Origin: Arcobacter porcinus
GTDB lineage: Bacteria > Campylobacterota > Campylobacteria > Campylobacterales > Arcobacteraceae
Direction: 5' to 3'
Assembly: GCF_004299785.2 (NCBI RefSeq)
Contig: NZ_CP036246.2
Span: 1,612,001-1,676,000, forward strand
DNA length: 64,000 bases
The notes under the pieces are model-generated. The model did not search any database and was not told the origin of the DNA. It saw only the letters and a list, made by a program, of their open reading frames with translations. Below are positions 43,163 through 51,259 of the stretch, piece after piece (position 1 is the stretch's first letter; each line of letters starts with the position of its first letter). Made by a program: the position numbers and the translations under genes.

Positions 43163-46150
43163 TTACTTCCTTAAATATTCTAATGTACTATTTATAATAT
43201 CGTCATCATCACGACTTCTTGCTTTTAAACTCTCTTTTACTCCATCAACTTTTACAAAAGTTATATTTGTTTCATAAGAGCTTATTTGATTTATTCCTTT
43301 TTCCAAAGCTAAGATTTTTATTAAAATCAAATCCATAAACTGTTTTGTAGGAGTATCAAGTTTCCCAAATCTATCTTCCATCTCTTCTTCTATTTCATAT
43401 AAAGTCTCTTTACTTATAGCTTTACTAAGTCTTCTATAAAGCTCAAGTCTTACTCTATCTTCACTTATATAATCTTCACTAATAAATGCAGAAATGGCAA
43501 GTTTTATATCGATATTTTTCTCTTTATTTTTCTCTTCTCCACTTAAGATTGCCAAAGTATCTTCAAGCATTTTAAGATATAAACCATAACCTATTTGCTT
43601 GATATGACCACTTTGTTCAGCTCCAATTATATTTCCACCGCCCCTTATTTCTAAATCTTGATGAGCAAGTGCTGTCCCACTTCCTAAATATGAATTTGAT
43701 TCCAAAGCAACCAATCTTTTAATAGCCTCAGGTGTGATTTTACTTTTATCTTCAACTAAATAATAACAATATCCCTCTTTATTACTTCGTCCAACTCTTC
43801 CTCTTAATTGATGCAAATCAGCAATTCCAAATCTATCTGCACTTTCAATTATTATTGAGTTTGCATTTGGAAGATGAATTCCACTTTCTACAATAGAAGT
43901 CGCAAGTAAAATATCAAATTCCCTATTTTCAAATGCTTCTACAATTTTTTCAGTCTCATTTGCTTTTATTTGTGAGTGAATAATCTCTACTTTTATATTT
44001 GGCATAAGTTCAAGCAGATCTTTTTTCTTTGCTTCAATAGAAGCTATATTATTATGCACATAAAAAAGCTGTCCACCTCTTCTTTTCTCTCTTAAAATTA
44101 TCTCTTTGATAAGTCCATTGTTGTACTCTTTTACAAAAGTTCGTACTCCTAGTCTTTCGCTTGGAGGAGTAAGCAAAGAGCTCATTCCTTTTAGTTTTGA
44201 TAAAGCTAGATTTAGAGTTCTTGGAATTGGAGTTGCACTCATTGAAAATATATGAACATCTTCTCTAAGCCCTTTTAATTTCTCTTTTTGTTTTACACCA
44301 AATTTATGCTCTTCATCAACTATTACTAAAGCAAGGTTTGAAGTTTTTATATCAAGTAAAGAGTGAGTTCCAATTACAAATTTTACACTTCCATCTTCAA
44401 GACCTTTTTTAATACTATTTTTCTCTTTTGTTGTAGTTTTTCCATCAAGTTTATAAACATCTATTCCAAACTCTTTGAATCTTTTACTTATTGAGTTGTA
44501 ATGCTGAGAAGCAAGAAGTGTTGTAGGACATACAAAAACAGCTTGGTAACCACTTGAGATAACCGCTAAAAGTGCATTCATAGCAACTTCTGTTTTACCA
44601 AAACCAACATCACCACTTAAAAGTCTATCCATAACTTTTCCACTACTAATATCAGCAAAAATTTCGTTTATACTTCTTGTTTGATCTTTTGTATATGAAA
44701 ATCCTGAACTATTTTGGAATTTTTGTATTAAAAAATCATCTATAAAGATTTTAATTCCATTTACAAGCTCTCTTGCAGCTGCTAGTTTTATAATATCATT
44801 TGCTATTTCAAAAAGTCTATCTTTTACTTTTTCTTTAAGTTTTGTAAAACTTCCACGACCTAGCTTATCAACTATTGCATAACCTTCACCATCAGCAACA
44901 TATCTATCAATAGTATCAATATTTTCAACAGGAATTAAAAGTCTATCTTCGCCTTGATAATTTATAATTACAAAATCTCTTTTTGCTCCCATAATTGAAA
45001 CTGGTTCAATTCCTTTATAAATACCAATTCCATGTTTTTCATGAACTACAAAATCATTTAAAACAAGCTCATCAACTACAAGTTTTACTCGTTTCTTTCT
45101 TCTTCTTTTTATCTCTTTATTTAAAGAGATTATAAGTTCATCTTTTCCTAAAAGATTAATAATCTCTTCACTAAAATGATATTTTATATCTTTATCATCA
45201 AGTGGTAAATCAAGAGATTTTATTCTTGCTTCACTTGAACTAATCAAAGTAACTTTTTTATCTTTATGAAAAGATATAAACTCTTTTATATTTGCTGGAC
45301 TAATTTCCTTATACTCTTTGCTTGAATATATTTGTGGAGTTGCTAAAAACTTATCTTTGTTTAATCTTTTTTCTTCAAAAATATATGCTTCATCTAGTTC
45401 ATTTAAAGCTTCTTGAGTAATAAAAGAACTCATATTTTGTGGTAAATAGTGAGCTAAATTATCTAAATACCAAAAACCTAAAGAGTGAATATCTTTTACA
45501 AATGCATCACTTGAGCTAAGCTCTATTTTCTCATTTATATCTTCAAAGCCATCTTCACTTAAAGATAAAAAAGCTGGAGTTATTGTGATACTTTCTAGCT
45601 CATCTTTTTGTGATTTTTGGTCTTCAATATCAAAAATTCTAATACTTTCAACTTCATCATCAAACAAGCTAACTCTATATCCAAAATCGCTTCCAAGCAT
45701 CGCAATATCAAAAATATCTCCACGAAGAGAGACTTCTCCTGCACTTGTAACAATATCTACAAAATAGTAACCCCAATTATAAAGCTTTTGTTTAAAACTA
45801 TTTAAATCTAATTTATCTGCAAAATTTATTGTAAAGCTATCAAAACACTCTTTTTTTGGCATAGGAAATGAGATTGTTCGCAAAGGAGAAATAAGAATTT
45901 TATCCTCTTTTTTGTATGAATAAAACTCTTGCAAAGCTTTTGTAGTATCTTGTAATTCATCACTAAAAGAGTGTAAATCATCTTTAAAATTTGCTCTAAA
46001 ATCAGCCAAAACAAAAGGCTTGAAACCCAAAAAAGATACAATATGTGAAGCTTTTATAGCTTGAGAATCATCATTTACTATTAAAAGTTGACACTTTTTT
46101 AAACTCTTTTCATCTTTTAAATTTTTTAAAAACTCATATATATTTTTCAC
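43163..46150 (-). CDS. mfd: Transcription-repair coupling factor Mfd
   Basis: Mfd removes stalled RNA polymerase and recruits UvrA. The N-terminal UvrB-like region (about 1-320) is followed by the polymerase-interacting domain (LNDFVVHEKHGIGIYKGIEP, about 360-430), the superfamily 2 translocase with Walker A GDVGFGKTEVA (about 520), DEEHKFGVKQ, LSATPIPRTL, QLRGRVGRSNKEGY and the C-terminal D7 domain. At 995 residues it is shorter than E. coli Mfd (1148) but normal for Campylobacterota. The start is GTG at 46150, overlapping the stop of the 102-residue gene upstream by one base. Confidence 0.96.
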   Translation of the reverse strand: MKNIYEFLKNLKDEKSLKKCQLLIVNDDSQAIKASHIVSFLGFKPFVLADFRANFKDDLHSFSDELQDTTKALQEFYSYKKEDKILISPLRTISFPMPKKECFDSFTINFADKLDLNSFKQKLYNWGYYFVDIVTSAGEVSLRGDIFDIAMLGSDFGYRVSLFDDEVESIRIFDIEDQKSQKDELESITITPAFLSLSEDGFEDINEKIELSSSDAFVKDIHSLGFWYLDNLAHYLPQNMSSFITQEALNELDEAYIFEEKRLNKDKFLATPQIYSSKEYKEISPANIKEFISFHKDKKVTLISSSEARIKSLDLPLDDKDIKYHFSEEIINLLGKDELIISLNKEIKRRRKKRVKLVVDELVLNDFVVHEKHGIGIYKGIEPVSIMGAKRDFVIINYQGEDRLLIPVENIDTIDRYVADGEGYAIVDKLGRGSFTKLKEKVKDRLFEIANDIIKLAAARELVNGIKIFIDDFLIQKFQNSSGFSYTKDQTRSINEIFADISSGKVMDRLLSGDVGFGKTEVAMNALLAVISSGYQAVFVCPTTLLASQHYNSISKRFKEFGIDVYKLDGKTTTKEKNSIKKGLEDGSVKFVIGTHSLLDIKTSNLALVIVDEEHKFGVKQKEKLKGLREDVHIFSMSATPIPRTLNLALSKLKGMSSLLTPPSERLGVRTFVKEYNNGLIKEIILREKRRGGQLFYVHNNIASIEAKKKDLLELMPNIKVEIIHSQIKANETEKIVEAFENREFDILLATSIVESGIHLPNANSIIIESADRFGIADLHQLRGRVGRSNKEGYCYYLVEDKSKITPEAIKRLVALESNSYLGSGTALAHQDLEIRGGGNIIGAEQSGHIKQIGYGLYLKMLEDTLAILSGEEKNKEKNIDIKLAISAFISEDYISEDRVRLELYRRLSKAISKETLYEIEEEMEDRFGKLDTPTKQFMDLILIKILALEKGINQISSYETNITFVKVDGVKESLKARSRDDDDIINSTLEYLRK

Positions 46151-46458
46151 TATTTCTCAACTTCACTTAACTCAAAATCATTTGTATATTTATCATAATA
46201 ATATGCTGGATATGGTGTTTCATTTAATAAAAAAACCAAAGATGCAGTAGAAAAACCAGCTTTTTGTAAGCCTTTTTTAAAAACTTCCAAAATATAAGCT
46301 TTTGTAGAAAAAGTTGTAGTTGTTGAGTGTCCTGTATAGACAAACTCTTCACCATCAACTTTTACAAAACCCTCTTTTTTTACATGTCTTTCAAATCTAT
46401 CTCTATCTTCTATTCCAACAACATCCAACAAAACCAAAACATCTATTGTAATCATCAA
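46150..46458 (-). CDS. Conserved hypothetical protein upstream of mfd
   Basis: I do not recognise a named family. The 102 residues are alpha/beta mixed (IDVLVLLDVVG, FVKVDGEEFVYTGHSTTTTFS, AGFSTASLVFLLNETPYPAYYYDKY) with no signal or membrane segment. It overlaps the mfd start by one base (TAGTG), so it is translationally coupled and probably present in the same order in relatives. No function is claimed. Confidence 0.72.
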   Translation of the reverse strand: MMITIDVLVLLDVVGIEDRDRFERHVKKEGFVKVDGEEFVYTGHSTTTTFSTKAYILEVFKKGLQKAGFSTASLVFLLNETPYPAYYYDKYTNDFELSEVEK

Positions 46459-46562
46459 AAACCTTCAAAAAAAATTCATAGATTTTATCATAAGTTTAAT
46501 TTAGGAAAAATTACTATAATTTTATGTATAATCAAAAGCTTAAGAGATTTAAAGGATTTTTT

Positions 46563-46982
46563 ATGAATTATGAACTTCTAAGTCGTCTTGCAATGCAAGA
46601 TTCAAAAAGATTAAAAAGTGAAAACCTAATTTTAGTAAAGAAAAATGTTCTTCTTGAACAAGAAAATAAAAATATAAAAGAGATGAATGCACTTTTAGAT
46701 AGAGAAAAAGATGCTTACAAACTAAGAGCTAGAGAGATAAAAAAAGAGATGAATGAGCTTGAACTTCAAAAAGATTTACTCTTAAAAGAGAATAGAAAAC
46801 TTGAAGATAAAATCTTAAGTTTGCAACAGGAATTAAAATTAAAAGAGCAAAAAGAGATTCACAGTGAACAACAAAGAGTAAGAAGAAAAATATATGCTGA
46901 TGATATTGAATCTACTAAAGATGAAGATTCAACTCCTACAAGACAGATAAATAGAGCTAAATCTGTGGAGTTTTATTCTTAA
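46563..46982 (+). CDS. Coiled-coil protein of unknown function
   Basis: A protein of 139 residues from ATG 46563, which I prefer to ATG 46524 because AAAGGA lies six bases before it. Residues about 15-105 form a continuous charged coiled coil (ENLILVKKNVLLEQENKNIK and onward), with a basic, Ser/Thr-rich tail (TPTRQINRAKSVEFYS). No known domain. It is transcribed divergently from mfd with a TATAAT-type box at about 46520. It could be a structural or cell-division-type protein; this is not known. Confidence 0.68.
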   Translation: MNYELLSRLAMQDSKRLKSENLILVKKNVLLEQENKNIKEMNALLDREKDAYKLRAREIKKEMNELELQKDLLLKENRKLEDKILSLQQELKLKEQKEIHSEQQRVRRKIYADDIESTKDEDSTPTRQINRAKSVEFYS

Positions 46983-47044
46983 AATTATCTGTAACTAATT
47001 TGAAACTATAATTTCCTATCATTTCTAATACACAGGAGTTAGAA

Positions 47045-48751
47045 ATGATAAATATCCAAAAAGAGATTGAAAACAAATTTCCAAAAATAAAAACCAAAGA
47101 AAACTTCATAAAAAAATCTATTTTTAAAATAGCAAAAAAGTTAGTTCACGAAGATACTATAAATAAATTTTTATCTCAAAACTCTCATCTAAAAGGTTTT
47201 GATTTTGTTGATGCTGTATTAGATTATTTTGATTTTGACTATACAGTTTCTAGCAATGATTTACAAAATATTCCATCAAATGGAAAAGTAGTAATAATCT
47301 CAAATCATCCACTTGGTGGGCTTGATGCACTTTGTTTACTCAAACTTGTAGGAAGTGTAAGAAAAGATATTAAAATTGTAGCAAATGATTTTTTAGCAGG
47401 TTTTGAAGCACTAAATTCGCTTATTATTCCAATAGATAATTTTCAAAGAAAACAGAGTAAAGATAGCATAAAAAAGATTTATGACTCACTTTTAAATGAT
47501 GAAGCGCTTATAGTTTTTCCAGCTGGAGAAGTAAGTCGTGCAACACATATTGGAATAAAAGATAAAAATTGGAGTAAGGGTTTTTTAAACTTTGCTAAAA
47601 ACTCAGGTTCTCCTATTTTACCAATTTTTATAGATGCAAAAAATTCAAAAACTTTTTATACTATCTCTTTACTAAATAAAACTTTTTCAACTCTTCTATT
47701 ATCAAATGAGATGTTTAATAAAAAATCAAAACATATAAATATTAAAATTGGGCAAATTATTCCAAATGAGAATATTTTACCAAAAGCTCTTGATAGAAAT
47801 TTTGTAGTAAATCTATACAAAAAACATCTTTATGCTCTAAAAAAAGGTAAAAAATCATATTTTCAAACACAATCAGCAATAGCTCATCCAGTAAGTAGAA
47901 TTGATCTTTTAAATGAATTAAAAAAATCTCAACTTTTAGGTCAAACAAACGATGGTAAAATGATATATTTGTATGATTATGTTGAAGATTCTATTGTATT
48001 AAAAGAGCTTGGAAGATTAAGAGAACTATCTTTTAGAAAAGTTGGTGAGGGTGTAAATAAAAAAAGAGATACAGACAAATATGATATTTACTACCAACAT
48101 ATTATTTTATATGATAAAAGTGATCTTGAAATAGTTGGTGCATATAGAATTGCAAACTCTGAAAAAGTTTTTAAAGAGTTTGGTGTAAAAGGATTTTATT
48201 CAAACTCTCTTTTTGAATTTAATGATGAGTTTTTATTTTATCTTCAAAACTCAGCTGAACTTGGAAGATCTTTTGTACAACCAAAATATTGGGGAACACG
48301 AGCTTTGGACTATCTTTGGTTTGGAATTGGTGCATATTTAAAAGCAAATCCAAATATAAAATATCTTTTTGGTCCTGTTTCAATATCTGGAACTTTTCCA
48401 TCTGTTGCAAAAGATTTGCTTGTATATTATTACTCTTTTTATTTTAAAGAAGAAAAAGAGCTTGTAGTTGCAAAAAATAGATACAACTACAAAAATAGTC
48501 CAAATGATTTATCAGAATTTTTTATTTTTGAGAGTAAACAAAAAGATTTTAGAACACTCAAATCAGCTTTAGGAAATATTGGAGTTACTATTCCAACACT
48601 TTATAAACAGTATGCTGAACTTACAAATGATGAGGGAGTTAAGTTCTTAGATTTTAATGTAGATAAAGATTTTAGTGATTGTGTTGATGGTTTTATTTTA
48701 GTAGAAATAGAGAAAATAAAAGAGCATATAAAACTAAGATATATCTCATAG
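47045..48751 (+). CDS. OlsF-like bifunctional ornithine-lipid acyltransferase
   Basis: The 568-residue protein fuses two acyltransferases. The N-terminal part (about 70-270) is a PlsC-type domain (VVIISNHPLGGLDALCLLKL, acyl-transfer His/Asp; VFPAGEVSRA). The C-terminal part (about 290-560) is an OlsB-type GNAT domain (LRELSFRKVGEGVNKK, VGAYRIANSEKV, ELGRSFVQPKYW). In OlsF enzymes the C-terminal half makes 3-hydroxyacyl-ornithine and the N-terminal half adds the second acyl chain, giving ornithine lipids. A good AGGAG ribosome site precedes the ATG. It is a single gene with its own spacer. The product assignment is by domain order. Confidence 0.78.
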   Translation: MINIQKEIENKFPKIKTKENFIKKSIFKIAKKLVHEDTINKFLSQNSHLKGFDFVDAVLDYFDFDYTVSSNDLQNIPSNGKVVIISNHPLGGLDALCLLKLVGSVRKDIKIVANDFLAGFEALNSLIIPIDNFQRKQSKDSIKKIYDSLLNDEALIVFPAGEVSRATHIGIKDKNWSKGFLNFAKNSGSPILPIFIDAKNSKTFYTISLLNKTFSTLLLSNEMFNKKSKHINIKIGQIIPNENILPKALDRNFVVNLYKKHLYALKKGKKSYFQTQSAIAHPVSRIDLLNELKKSQLLGQTNDGKMIYLYDYVEDSIVLKELGRLRELSFRKVGEGVNKKRDTDKYDIYYQHIILYDKSDLEIVGAYRIANSEKVFKEFGVKGFYSNSLFEFNDEFLFYLQNSAELGRSFVQPKYWGTRALDYLWFGIGAYLKANPNIKYLFGPVSISGTFPSVAKDLLVYYYSFYFKEEKELVVAKNRYNYKNSPNDLSEFFIFESKQKDFRTLKSALGNIGVTIPTLYKQYAELTNDEGVKFLDFNVDKDFSDCVDGFILVEIEKIKEHIKLRYIS

Positions 48752-48804
48752 CTTAAGCCTTTTTTGATACAATTTTCAAAAATCTTAAATAAAAGGGTAT
48801 CAAA

Positions 48805-49314
48805 ATAGAGCTAATAAGATTAAATAAATCCCATATAGATGATTTTAAAAATATAAATAAAATTACAGAAAAAGAGTTAGAAAATCCCGAATTTTTTATA
48901 GGATTTTTTAGTGATGAAGAGATTGTTGAGATATTAAATCAAAAAGAAAATTATGAAGATACTGTATTTTATGGCTTTTTTAAAGATAAAAAACTACTAT
49001 CTATTTCAGGACTTTTTTTTGATGTAGAAGATTTTAAAAATGAGTTAAAAAATTTAAATATAGACTCCAAAAAATGTGCTGAAATTGGTGCTTCAATGAC
49101 TTTAAAAAGTGCAAGAGGTAAAAAATGTATGCTAAATTTAAATAAAATTTTACTAGATTTAGCAAAAGAAAAAAATATTAAATATATTATTGCAACTGCT
49201 CATCCAAAAAATATTGCAAGTAACAAATCTTTAAAAAATTTAAATATGGTATTTGTAAAAGAGATTATAAGATCAAACTATCCAAGAAATTTATATATTT
49301 TAGAATTAAATTAA
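48805..49314 (+). CDS. GNAT-like acetyltransferase with apparent ATA start
   Basis: A full-length frame of about 169 residues runs to TAA at 49314. It opens IELIRLNKSHIDDFKNINKI, continues with FFIGFFSDEEIVEILN and DTVFYGFFKDKKLL, and ends with SARGKKCMLNLNKILLDLAK and KNIKYIIATAHPKNIASNKS (GNAT acetyl-CoA and C-terminal parts). There is no ATG, GTG or TTG before residue 98 in this frame. The codon in the start position, seven bases after AAAAGGG, is ATA at 48805. So it either starts with ATA or has lost its ATG and is a silenced gene. An IS256 element follows 14 bases after the stop. Confidence 0.62.
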   Translation: MELIRLNKSHIDDFKNINKITEKELENPEFFIGFFSDEEIVEILNQKENYEDTVFYGFFKDKKLLSISGLFFDVEDFKNELKNLNIDSKKCAEIGASMTLKSARGKKCMLNLNKILLDLAKEKNIKYIIATAHPKNIASNKSLKNLNMVFVKEIIRSNYPRNLYILELN

Positions 49315-49315
49315 G

Positions 49316-49328
49316 CTCTTTCCAAAAT
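49316..49328 (+). terminator. Left half of a terminator split by the IS element
   Basis: CTCTTTCCAA (49316-49325) is the first arm of a hairpin whose other arm, TTGGAAAGAG, now lies at 50647-50656. Joined without the insertion and its duplication, they give a perfect 10-bp stem with an AA loop between the GNAT gene and the convergent rhodanese gene. Confidence 0.75.
49321..49328. repeat. 8-bp target-site duplication, left copy
   Basis: TCCAAAAT here and at 50640-50647 flank the IS element exactly. Eight bases is the usual IS256-family duplication length. Confidence 0.88.
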
Positions 49329-50639
49329 GGTAGTGTTCAATATTCTGTGTCATCATCAGATAAGTCCTAAAATTTTATCATAAATTTAAACTATCATCAA
49401 GCCGTCCTTCAAAGTGGATGGCTAGTTGAGACAAAGTTAAACTCCAATTTCTAATTGGCATTGTCCATTTTTCTTGAGCATTTTTTATACCCATAAATAG
49501 TAGTTTTAGTAAGCTATCATCATTTGGAAAAGCCCCCTTAGTCTTAGTTAAAGTTCTAAATTGTCTATGTACTGATTCAATAATATTTGTAATATAAATT
49601 ACTCTTCTTATATCTTCAGGATATTGGAAATAAACTGTTAAATTTTCCCATTTATTTCTCCAGGATTGAAATACTATAGGGTATTTTTTACCCCATTTTT
49701 CTTCAAGTTTATCAAGTTCATATAATGCTTCTTCTTTTGTAAAAGCTTGATATACAGATTTTAACTCTTGTGCAAATTGTTTTTGGTTTATAGATCCAAC
49801 ATATTTAATTGAATTTCTTATTTGATGAACTATACAAAGTTGTACTTCGGTATTTGGAAATACAGAATTTATAGCTTCTGGAAATCCTTTTAAACCATCA
49901 ACAGAAGCAATAAGAATATCTTTAACACCTCTATTTTGTAAATCAGTTAAAACTTGTAGCCAGAACTTAGCTCCTTCACTTTCATTCAAGTAAAGTCCTA
50001 ATACCTCTTTTTTACCATCAACTCTAACTCCTAAAACTGTATAAAAAGCTTTAGCGATATATTTCCCATCTTCTTTTACTTTATAATGAATTGCATCAAG
50101 AAACACAAATGGATATACTGATTCTAGAGGTCTTGTTTTCCAATCATTAAGCATTGGTATTATTTTATCTGTTACAGCACTTATTGTAGCTTTTGAGAAG
50201 CCTACACAATAAAAATCCTCTATATGTTTTGCTATTTGTGAATAGCTATTACCTAGTGCAAACAAAGATAATATTTTATCTTCAATTTCACTTGTCATGG
50301 TTGTTTGATTTTTCTTTACAATTTCTGGTTCAAAGTTACCATTTCTATCTCTTGGAACATCTAGTTCGAATGTTCCATGATCACTTTTCATAGTCTTTGA
50401 GCTATATCCATTTTTTCTATTATTACTCAAATCTTGAGCAAGATGTGAATCTATCTCAGCTGCAAGTGCAGCTTCTGTTAATTGTTTGATTAAAGAGCCT
50501 AGAGCACCATTTGCTCCACCGATACTTTTACCAGCTTTTATATCTTTAGCAAATTGCTCTACATCTATTTCTATTTTCATCTTTGTGTCCTTTGGTATTT
50601 TTTATTTTACCTAATTGACACAAAATTATGAACGGTCCC
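49329..50639 (-). mobile_element. Complete IS256-family insertion sequence, 1311 bp
   Basis: Imperfect 23-base terminal inverted repeats are seen: GGTAGTGTTCAATATTCTGT (then GTC) from 49329, and on the other strand GGGACCGTTCATAATTTTGT (then GTC) from 50639, with 17 of 23 positions matching. One transposase gene fills the element in the minus direction. Both 8-bp target copies are perfect, which suggests a recent insertion. The element split a terminator hairpin. Confidence 0.92.
49378..50580 (-). CDS. IS256-family (Mutator-type) transposase
   Basis: The 400-residue DDE transposase moves its IS by a circular intermediate. Domain features: N-terminal DNA-binding part (SLIKQLTEAALAAEIDSHLA), first Asp in FVFLDAIHYKVKED (about 165), second Asp in ILIASVDGLKGFPEA, the conserved CIVHQIRNS, and the catalytic Glu in YITNIIESVHRQFR. 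The length is typical of the family. It appears intact, with no frameshift. A GTGTC-type end lies just upstream. Confidence 0.95.
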   Translation of the reverse strand: MKIEIDVEQFAKDIKAGKSIGGANGALGSLIKQLTEAALAAEIDSHLAQDLSNNRKNGYSSKTMKSDHGTFELDVPRDRNGNFEPEIVKKNQTTMTSEIEDKILSLFALGNSYSQIAKHIEDFYCVGFSKATISAVTDKIIPMLNDWKTRPLESVYPFVFLDAIHYKVKEDGKYIAKAFYTVLGVRVDGKKEVLGLYLNESEGAKFWLQVLTDLQNRGVKDILIASVDGLKGFPEAINSVFPNTEVQLCIVHQIRNSIKYVGSINQKQFAQELKSVYQAFTKEEALYELDKLEEKWGKKYPIVFQSWRNKWENLTVYFQYPEDIRRVIYITNIIESVHRQFRTLTKTKGAFPNDDSLLKLLFMGIKNAQEKWTMPIRNWSLTLSQLAIHFEGRLDDSLNL

Positions 50640-50647
50640 TCCAAAAT
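50640..50647. repeat. 8-bp target-site duplication, right copy
   Basis: TCCAAAAT, identical to 49321-49328, directly after the right inverted repeat of the IS. Confidence 0.88.
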
Positions 50648-50656
50648 TGGAAAGAG
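50640..50656 (-). terminator. Right half of the split terminator
   Basis: Because of the duplication, TCCAA-AA-TTGGA still forms a short 5-bp stem here, but the full 10-bp stem (CTCTTTCCAA/TTGGAAAGAG) is lost. It belongs to the rhodanese gene, whose stop is a few bases away. Confidence 0.6.
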
Positions 50657-50661
50657 TTTAA

Positions 50662-51195
50662 CTATTTTTTACAATGTTCAGCGTAATAATTACCAAACTT
50701 TGTTTTTGTACCACCTTTATAATCACCTGATGTGTACTTTGTAACCACAGGATTACACTCATCTATCCATTTGTTTATCTCATAAATTTTAACAGTTGTA
50801 AATCCCATTTGTTTAAAAGCTTGTGCTTCAATTGCAGCTCTTGAAGCTGTATTACAAACAACAACTAGTTTATCTTTTACAAAATTATCATCATCATCTA
50901 AAACTATATTTTCTAAAGCTTTTTCAGGAGCTTCTCTTCCAACTCTAAAACTACCTTTTATTGCAGCTCCAGCCCACTCTTCCATAGTTCTTACATCAAC
51001 AACAGCCCAATCTTTTGCTTTTAAAGCATCTTTTACTTCTTCCGTTGTTGCCATCATTCCACTTTTTTTTGCTTCATCTTTAAGTTTTTTACTAAATTCA
51101 TCATAAGATATAAATTCTGCACTGAAAAGTGACACACTTAGTAAACTAGTAAAAGCAAATATTTTTAATATTTTCAAAACGCACTCCTTATTCAA
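50662..51195 (-). CDS. Exported rhodanese-like protein
   Basis: Rhodanese domains carry sulfur or persulfide on an active-site Cys. The 177-residue protein has a signal peptide (about 1-26, LKIFAFTSLLSVSLFSAEF), then WAVVDVRTMEEWAGAAIKGS, KLVVVCNTASRAAIEAQAF with the Cys in the active loop, and a C-terminal tail with two further Cys (DECNPVV, AEHCKK). It would act in the periplasm. A GGAG ribosome site lies upstream of the ATG. Its terminator is the hairpin split by the IS. Confidence 0.85.
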   Translation of the reverse strand: MNKECVLKILKIFAFTSLLSVSLFSAEFISYDEFSKKLKDEAKKSGMMATTEEVKDALKAKDWAVVDVRTMEEWAGAAIKGSFRVGREAPEKALENIVLDDDDNFVKDKLVVVCNTASRAAIEAQAFKQMGFTTVKIYEINKWIDECNPVVTKYTSGDYKGGTKTKFGNYYAEHCKK

Positions 51196-51259
51196 ATAAT
51201 CTTAGTATATTAAAAAGTTTATTAACTTATAATAAAATATTATTCTAAGTTTATTTGTA

